Part shown: one piece after another, positions 42,356-46,196 of the stretch
Position numbering within the stretch: position 1 is the stretch's first letter
Layout: every line of letters starts with the position of its first letter
From: Phycisphaeraceae bacterium
GTDB taxonomy: Bacteria > Planctomycetota > Phycisphaerae > Phycisphaerales > UBA1924
Reading direction: 5' to 3'
Length of the DNA: 46,196 bases
Assembly: GCA_026126305.1 (NCBI GenBank)
Contig: JAHCJI010000018.1
Span: 1 to 46,196, forward strand
The notes under the pieces: generated by a model
Told to the model about the DNA's origin: nothing
The model's input: only the letters and a program-made list of their open reading frames with translations
Database searches by the model: none
Made by a program: the position numbers and the translations under genes

Positions 42356-44415
42356 CGGGCAGCTCCTGCCGGGGTGGTCTCGGCCAGTTCGATCGTGATT
42401 TCCGTCGTGCCAAACTCCACGGTGCGCAGCTGCGCAGAGATCTTCTCGCCGGCACCGCCCAGCACCAGCCACTGCGCCCGCAGGCTCTGGCCCGCAGCAA
42501 TGCTGTCGCGCCGCTCGATGGGCGAGCCAGCCAGCACGCGATCGCGCGGCAGCACCAGCGCCAGCACGTACGGCGTCAGCCAACGGGCCTTGGTGCCCAT
42601 GGCCGTCCGCGTGGGCAGTTCGCCCTCGTTGCGCACCGTCACCGACACGCGCCACACACCCTCGTCCACCCGCTCGACCACGGGCGCGTCGACGACCACC
42701 CGGGGCAGCATGGCCAGCAGTTGCTCGACAAATCCCGCCTGCGCCCGCACGATCTCATCGATCATGTCCTCGGGTGGATTGATCTTCAAACCCGGCACAA
42801 AGCCCCCGATCTCCACCCTGCCAAGCTGCGGATGGTCATAGGGCTGCCAGTCGACATAGCCATGGCCCACGCGGTCGGCGTACGCCAGCCATGCCGCATC
42901 CTCCGAAGCCCCGCCCGTGCCCCGGCGCGCCGGACGCGCGGGCGTTCGCGCCGGTGGCGGTTCCGGCGGGGCGGCCGGGTCGGCGGCACCCTGGGCAATG
43001 TTCATGATCCGCTGCCGCGTCGACTCGGGCAGGGCCATGAAGGCGTCCATCCGGGCCTGCTGCTCGTCGGGAGAGAGGCCCTGGGCCTCACTCATCGCGG
43101 CCATGATCGCCTCACGGGTCAGCACCAGCTTGAAGTCGCCGATCATCACGAACGGCGGTTCGTCGGCAGCGGGCGGCGGCGCTTCTTCCTTGGGTTGCTC
43201 GGCGGGGGCATCTTGGGCCTCGTCCTTGGGCGCGTCGGGACGCTGCCAGGGGTTGGTGGCGATGGTCAACAGCCCCAGGTGCGCGTACGCCCAGCCCGCA
43301 AAGGAACCCTCGAGCCCCACACGCTCGGCCCTGGTCACCTTCGTGGCCTCTTTGTACATCTCGCTGAGACGGTCCATCAACGCCTTGTCGTCGCGCTCCA
43401 GGCCCAACGGCACGCGGCCGGTATGGTCGAACCGGCCCGCCTCGGGCACGTTCACGATCGTGTCGTGCGGCCCATACACCACCGTGGCCAGGATGTTGGG
43501 CCGCCCCAGCAACCACGTGGCCAGCGCCTTGCTCTCGGCTTCGCTCAACGGATACGCCCCGTTGCCGTTGGCAAACTCCGGCCAGCGGTACGGGAAGTTC
43601 ATGTTCAGGTCGACCCCGCCCACGCCGTCCTCGCCCATCTTGCCATCGCCGTCCTGATCGACGGCCTCGACGTGCATCGCGTGCGTGGCCACCTCGCCCT
43701 TGCTCGCGTCGGCCGGGCGCATCAGCCGGGGCTGGTCCGGGTCGACAATGTGCGTCAGCCGAAGGCCATACTCCGGCGGCGGGTTGGCGATGCGCATCAT
43801 CGTGATGAACCCGTCGCCATTGAGGTCCATCGGCCCGTCCTCGTCCACACGCCCGTCGCGGTCCAGGTCCACGGGCGTCAGCGTGCCACCGGGGAAGGCC
43901 GCACCCAGGCGGTTGGTGCTGCTGTCCAGGGCGCTCGCGTCGGGGTTGGGCTGGGCGATCACGTACACCGTGGCGTCGGCCAACCCCCGCACGCCGTCGA
44001 GCTTCTCGATCAGCCCCCGCGCGATGGCAAACATCGAAGACTGCCGCGCATCCAGCCCGGCCACGATCAGCAGGCCCGGCTTCGTATCGGGGTCGCCCTC
44101 CCCAGCGCTCAGCCGGTACACATAGATCGGCCGGTCGCCCGCGCTGCGCCCGATCTCGAAGCGGTCCACCACGCCCACCTGGGCCGTGCCCGACCAGGCC
44201 ACGATCCTCGAAGCCGGCGGCGTCGCGCCAAGCACCTGCCGGGGCTGGCTGGTGGCCTGGGGAGGATGGTCCGCGGTCGTGGCGGCCGGGCGTCCATCGC
44301 CCACCCCCACCCCCACCCCCACGCACGAGGGCACGCACGCCAGGCCCATCAGGCACGCAAGGCCAGACCGGCACACCAGGTAGCCCACTGCGGGGCGCAA
44401 GGTCGTTCGCTTCAT
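42352..44415 (-). CDS. M14-like paralogue lacking zinc ligands (probable pseudo-enzyme)
   Basis: A 687-residue exported paralogue of the following gene. The segment matching the zinc motif reads LDARQS, so His becomes Asp122 and Glu becomes Gln125; the NRN motif reads NMN (271-273), losing the substrate-binding Arg. The overall fold, the two DxDxDGxxDEDG-type insertions (183-194 and near 253-264) and the C-terminal domain are kept. Residues about 450-570 hold a Pro/Glu/Ala-rich insertion absent from the partner. The N-terminus has hydrophobic residues with two Cys near 27 and 31, but no clean lipobox. It probably binds rather than cleaves peptides. The ATG at 44415 was chosen because it gives the export signal. 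Confidence 0.82.
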   Translation of the reverse strand: MKRTTLRPAVGYLVCRSGLACLMGLACVPSCVGVGVGVGDGRPAATTADHPPQATSQPRQVLGATPPASRIVAWSGTAQVGVVDRFEIGRSAGDRPIYVYRLSAGEGDPDTKPGLLIVAGLDARQSSMFAIARGLIEKLDGVRGLADATVYVIAQPNPDASALDSSTNRLGAAFPGGTLTPVDLDRDGRVDEDGPMDLNGDGFITMMRIANPPPEYGLRLTHIVDPDQPRLMRPADASKGEVATHAMHVEAVDQDGDGKMGEDGVGGVDLNMNFPYRWPEFANGNGAYPLSEAESKALATWLLGRPNILATVVYGPHDTIVNVPEAGRFDHTGRVPLGLERDDKALMDRLSEMYKEATKVTRAERVGLEGSFAGWAYAHLGLLTIATNPWQRPDAPKDEAQDAPAEQPKEEAPPPAADEPPFVMIGDFKLVLTREAIMAAMSEAQGLSPDEQQARMDAFMALPESTRQRIMNIAQGAADPAAPPEPPPARTPARPARRGTGGASEDAAWLAYADRVGHGYVDWQPYDHPQLGRVEIGGFVPGLKINPPEDMIDEIVRAQAGFVEQLLAMLPRVVVDAPVVERVDEGVWRVSVTVRNEGELPTRTAMGTKARWLTPYVLALVLPRDRVLAGSPIERRDSIAAGQSLRAQWLVLGGAGEKISAQLRTVEFGTTEITIELAETTPAGAAR

Positions 44416-44488
44416 GCGACACGATACCCACCCCAAGCCCGCCGGGTTACGGCGAATTGACGCCGATCCGGGCCCTCTACACTGGTCC

Positions 44489-46027
44489 ATGTACGCCGCC
44501 CTCCTGGCCCGCAAGTACCTCACCACCAAGGCCATTCCCTTATTGGCGGCCCTGGCGGTCACCCTCAGCGTGGCCACCGAGCTCATCGTCTGGTCGGTCA
44601 TGGGCGGCTTCCTCACCACCCTGGTCAATGAGGGACGCCGGACCGACGGCGACCTGCGCATCACCTGGGAGCACGTGGGCTTTGCCCACTACCAGGACCT
44701 GGCCGACCGCCTCGAGGCCCATCCGGCCATCGCCCACGCCACGCCGCTCATCGAGACCCTGGGCCTGCTGGGCCTGCCCGACCGCCGCATGGTCAGCGTC
44801 CAGCTCCTGGGCATCGACCCGGACAGCTACGCCCGCGCCACCAGCTACCACGACTGGCTCTACTGGCGGCCCATCGCCACGCCCCACCGCCAGGACCCCC
44901 TGGGCGAAGACCCCCGCCTGGCCCCCGAGGCCGCCCCCATCCTCGAAGCCTGGCTGGCCGAGGGACGCCGCCTGCGCACGCTCGACGGCGAGCCGGCCAT
45001 GGTCGTGGGCATCGCCGCCACCGGCTGGAACCGTCGCATGCCGGGCAACTGGTACATGCCCCAGTTCGCCACGCAGCTTCTGCCCGACGGGCGCATCCTG
45101 CCCGTGGGAGACTTCCTGCCACGCCTCAGCCTTCGGCTGACGGTGCTGCCCCTGGGCGAGCCGGGCACCAGCGCCCTGGACCTGCGCACGCTGGACTTTC
45201 CCGTGGCCAACGAGCTGTATACCGGAAATTACGCCGTCGACGCACGCCAGGCCGTCCTGCCCCTGGAGACCCTCCAGCGCCTGCTGCTCATGGCCCCGGC
45301 CCGGCAGGTGGCCCCCGACGCCAGCCCCTTCGATTTCGAGATCGGACCCGACGGCGCCCAGCGCCCGGTGGCCCCGGCGATCGTCGGCGACACGCCCGCC
45401 CGCGCCACCGACGTCCTGGTGCGGGCGGCCCCGGGGGTCTCTACCACCGCCCTGCTCGAAGCCTGCCGCTCGGTCTACGCCGACTTCGCCCGGGCCCACC
45501 GCCACGAGGTGCCCGCGCCCGAGCTCATCTCCATCATGACCTATGAGCAGCGTAACGCCATGTTCATCGGCGCCGTCCAGAAAGAAACCACCCTGGTGCT
45601 CTTCATCTTCGGCGTGGTCAGCCTCACCAGCATCTTCCTGGTCCTGGCCATCTTCTGGGCCATGGTCAGCGAGAAGACCCGCGACATCGGCGTGCTGCGC
45701 GCCATCGGCGCCAGCGGCACGGGCGTGGCGGCGGTGTGGGTGGGCTACGGCCTGGCCATCGGCCTGGTGGGCAGCGCCCTGGGGGCCGCCCTGGCCGCCC
45801 TGGTGGTCTCCAACATCAACCCCATCCACGACTGGCTGGGCAAGGCCATGGGCGTCCAGGTGTGGGACCCCAACGTCTATTACTTCACCACCATCCCCAC
45901 GGACCTGGACGCCTTCAAGTTCACCGTCATCGTCGTGGGCGGCATCCTGGCCAGCGTCATCGGCGCCCTGGTCCCCGCCCTGCGGGCCGCCCTCATGGAC
46001 CCGGTCCAGGCCCTGCGCTTCGATTGA
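44489..46027 (+). CDS. FtsX-like ABC transporter permease (LolC/E or MacB-type)
   Basis: A 512-residue membrane protein. One transmembrane helix near 15-40 is followed by a large extracytoplasmic domain of about 330 residues, then three helices: [20 protein letters not shown], a [20 protein letters not shown] stretch and [19 protein letters not shown]. The FtsX signature [17 protein letters not shown] and the final PVQALRFD are clear. Such permeases extract lipoproteins or export small molecules with an ATPase partner, which is not in the window and may lie beyond the right edge. The ATG at 44489 is divergent from the M14 pair over 73 bp. Confidence 0.92.
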   Translation: MYAALLARKYLTTKAIPLLAALAVTLSVATELIVWSVMGGFLTTLVNEGRRTDGDLRITWEHVGFAHYQDLADRLEAHPAIAHATPLIETLGLLGLPDRRMVSVQLLGIDPDSYARATSYHDWLYWRPIATPHRQDPLGEDPRLAPEAAPILEAWLAEGRRLRTLDGEPAMVVGIAATGWNRRMPGNWYMPQFATQLLPDGRILPVGDFLPRLSLRLTVLPLGEPGTSALDLRTLDFPVANELYTGNYAVDARQAVLPLETLQRLLLMAPARQVAPDASPFDFEIGPDGAQRPVAPAIVGDTPARATDVLVRAAPGVSTTALLEACRSVYADFARAHRHEVPAPELISIMTYEQRNAMFIGAVQKETTLVLFIFGVVSLTSIFLVLAIFWAMVSEKTRDIGVLRAIGASGTGVAAVWVGYGLAIGLVGSALGAALAALVVSNINPIHDWLGKAMGVQVWDPNVYYFTTIPTDLDAFKFTVIVVGGILASVIGALVPALRAALMDPVQALRFD

Positions 46028-46033
46028 GCTCGG

Positions 46034-46110
46034 CATTGGGCATTGGGCATTGGGCATTGGGCATTGGGCATTGGGCATTGGGCATTGGGCATTGGGCATT
46101 GGGCATTGGG
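46034..46110. repeat. 11 perfect copies of the 7-bp unit CATTGGG
   Basis: Exactly 77 bases made of eleven CATTGGG units, starting 7 bp after the permease stop. The unit is not a multiple of three, so all frames read through as short repeated peptides on both strands. After the array, AATGGGAGCATCTGAAC at about 46162-46178 resembles the array exit ATTGGGAGCCTCTGAC. Confidence 0.93.
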
Positions 46111-46196
46111 AGCCTCTGACCAATTGCCAACCCCCAATTGCTACAAGAACGCTCGTTTGGCAATGGGAGCATCTGAACAAAGGCCCGAGGCCCTTC

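Noticed and set aside
46034..46110. Possible CRISPR or telomere-like element
   Set aside because: The 7-bp units are perfect and contiguous without spacers; nothing suggests a linear chromosome end.

Overview
The window is high-GC bacterial chromosome with mostly housekeeping genes. I infer a planctomycete, probably of the class Phycisphaerae. The reasons are a subtilase ending in a paired, Cys-bracketed dockerin of the 'GC-type' kind, a secretin-N-domain secreted protein of planctomycete style, an eukaryote-like HAL2-type bisphosphate nucleotidase, and small scattered operons. This rests on family recognition; no 16S or other marker RNA is present, and I found no tRNA, rRNA or CRISPR array.

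Layout. 1-3558 is an accessory region: the 3' end of an HNH nuclease gene, a SPL-like radical SAM gene, and a long gene fusing a class I SAM-methyltransferase-like domain to a complete UvrD-type SF1 helicase. The last two overlap by ATGA and are visibly less GC-rich than their surroundings. 3559-5439 is a scar-like region: a small zinc-ribbon ORF or remnant, a 21/42-bp tandem array bracketed by 13-bp inverted repeats, and a cluster of GC-rich hairpin repeats. 5440-15199 is core: mutL, HAL2/cysQ-like, ftsY-nusB-ribH, a UbiA-like prenyltransferase, a lipoprotein / RsbW-like kinase / STAS / MlaE operon, and guaA. 15261-15877 is a Doc-type toxin-antitoxin pair whose toxin carries an in-frame stop. 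15933-19178 holds a 421-residue Phe/Gly/Pro/Asn-rich low-complexity protein, a divergent secretin-N-domain secreted protein, and an OsmC-like protein. 19235-25884 holds yebC and the translation operon nusA-infB-DUF503-rbfA plus an endonuclease III-like pseudo-enzyme. 26245-31785 holds fliM, dsbD and the dockerin subtilase. 32042-37523 is a tightly coupled argCBFGH operon. 37669-46027 holds a rhodanese, a small lipoprotein, a TIM-barrel isomerase-like protein, queG, two translationally coupled M14 peptidase paralogues (one apparently catalytically dead) and a LolC/E-like permease. An 11-copy 7-bp array follows.

How genes work together. nusA, infB, DUF503 and rbfA support transcription elongation and ribosome maturation. 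ftsY, nusB and ribH share overlapping ends. argC-B-F-G-H cover five of the arginine steps. The RsbW/STAS pair looks like a partner switch attached to a lipid-transport permease. The most unusual material is the radical SAM / methyltransferase-helicase module, the FG-rich protein, the broken Doc toxin, and the active/inactive M14 pair.
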